7,189 nucleotides of DNA from Myxococcales bacterium (GTDB lineage: Bacteria > Myxococcota > Myxococcia > Myxococcales > Anaeromyxobacteraceae), in assembly GCA_021784995.1 (NCBI GenBank), contig JAJYHA010000038.1:1-7189 (forward strand), in the 5' to 3' direction. The notes under the pieces are model-generated. The model did not search any database and was not told where the DNA came from. It saw nothing but the letters and a program-made list of their open reading frames with translations. Shown in pieces: positions 6,956 to 7,189 of the stretch. The position numbers and the translations under genes were made by a program. Each line of letters begins with the position of its first letter. Within the stretch, counting starts at the first letter, position 1.

Positions 6956-6984
6956 AGCATACGGTCCCCCTCGAGGAGGGGCAA
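6956..6984 (-). promoter_or_regulatory. Candidate promoter of the kinase gene
   Basis: On the minus strand TTGCCC (6984-6979) and TATGCT (6961-6956) are separated by exactly 17 bp, each matching 4 of 6 bases of the sigma-70 consensus. TATGCT ends 6 nt before the GTG at 6949, so transcription would start at or next to the start codon. This is pattern matching only. Confidence 0.4.
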
Positions 6985-6999
6985 CCGGCCGTGCCGGTT
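6967..6999. repeat. Two tandem hairpins in the kinase/uppS divergent region
   Basis: CCCCTC-GAG-GAGGGG (6967-6981, 6-bp stem) is followed after one base by AACCGGC-CGT-GCCGGTT (6983-6999, 7-bp stem). They overlap the putative -35 hexamer of the kinase promoter and its spacer. They could be operators, or mRNA structure if the kinase starts at 7015. Confidence 0.45.
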
Positions 7000-7022
7000 C
7001 GCTCGCCTCGGCCACCTCGCCG

Positions 7023-7031
7023 TGCTATGAG
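7023..7031 (+). promoter_or_regulatory. Candidate extended -10 promoter element of uppS
   Basis: TGC-TATGAG has the TG of an extended -10 and ends 6 nt before the uppS GTG at 7038. The -35 region is poor (TCGCCT at 17 bp spacing). Transcription would begin at the start codon, giving a leaderless message. Confidence 0.35.
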
Positions 7032-7037
7032 CGCCGC

Positions 7038-7189
7038 GTGGCGGACAGGAGCTCCATCGAGAGCCTGCGCGAGGCCGTGCGGGCGCGACCGCTGCCGCGC
7101 CACGTCGCCATCATCATGGACGGGAACGGGCGCTGGGCCGAGTCGCGGGGCCTGCCTCGCCTGGCCGGCCACCGCGAGGGGTCCGAGTC
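7038..7189 (+). CDS. uppS: Undecaprenyl diphosphate synthase (cis-prenyltransferase), N-terminal part, runs off right edge
   Basis: 50 residues are visible. [13 protein letters not shown] (22-34) is the signature opening of bacterial UppS: D28 is the catalytic/magnesium aspartate (Asp26 in E. coli), followed by N30, R32 and W33. [11 protein letters not shown] (38-48) continues the family pattern with R41 and H45. The enzyme condenses isopentenyl diphosphate onto farnesyl diphosphate in cis to make the C55 lipid carrier for peptidoglycan and other envelope polymers, at the cytoplasmic face of the membrane. GTG 7038 is the only plausible start: it gives the usual short N-terminal extension, and the ATG at 7027 is out of frame. 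No ribosome binding site of normal strength is present. It diverges from the kinase gene. Confidence 0.93.
   Translation, partial: MADRSSIESLREAVRARPLPRHVAIIMDGNGRWAESRGLPRLAGHREGSE

Noticed and set aside
6958..6960. Minus-strand ATG with a good GAGGGGG site as the kinase start
   Set aside because: It is out of frame with the kinase and its frame stops after about 40 codons; the ATG is better explained as part of the TATGCT box.
7027..7029. ATG as the uppS start
   Set aside because: It is 11 nt upstream of the GTG and out of frame with the UppS signature.
5918..7030. Plus-strand open frame of 370 codons opposite the kinase
   Set aside because: The kinase frame has all catalytic motifs; the antisense product has none.
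6927..7172. Minus-strand open frame of 81 codons opposite uppS
   Set aside because: It overlaps the unmistakable UppS signature and the divergent promoter region, and shows no features of its own.

Overview
The window is very GC-rich, with strong G/C bias at third codon positions, so most antisense frames are open but meaningless. The gene content (Hanks-type kinase, Gld-type ABC auxiliary system, zinc-finger DnaC-like ATPase) and protein style suggest a myxobacterial-type organism (Myxococcota, for example an Anaeromyxobacter relative). This is inference from style and content, not a database match.

Layout. Seven genes lie on the minus strand and the start of one on the plus strand. Reading the minus strand from right to left: a soluble Ser/Thr protein kinase (6949-5828), an unrecognised helical protein (5780-5109), and a DnaC/IstB-like AAA+ ATPase with a duplicated cysteine finger (5095-4208). 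A 94-bp spacer with palindromes follows (4114-4207). Then comes a tight four-gene operon: ABC ATPase (4113-3322), ABC-2 permease (3317-2523), GldG-type membrane-anchored auxiliary protein (2520-976) and a DUF4340 protein (967 to beyond the left edge). Gaps inside the operon are 2 to 8 nt. At the right edge, uppS (undecaprenyl diphosphate synthase) starts on the plus strand and runs out of the window.

How the genes may work together. The ATPase and permease form an ABC-2 exporter core. GldG and DUF4340 are its membrane-anchored extracytoplasmic partners; this set is widespread outside gliding Bacteroidetes and its substrate is unknown. The DnaC-like ATPase and the helical protein look like a co-transcribed pair, possibly a helicase loader and a partner.

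The most unusual features are at the kinase and the kinase/uppS divergence. The kinase carries an acidic, Ser/Thr-rich insertion of about 110 residues inside its catalytic domain. Its activation loop has no Ser or Thr before the conserved GT. The two divergent genes start with mirror-image 15-bp boxes in which a -10-like hexamer lies exactly 6 nt before a GTG start, which suggests leaderless transcripts from both. Two small hairpins lie between them.
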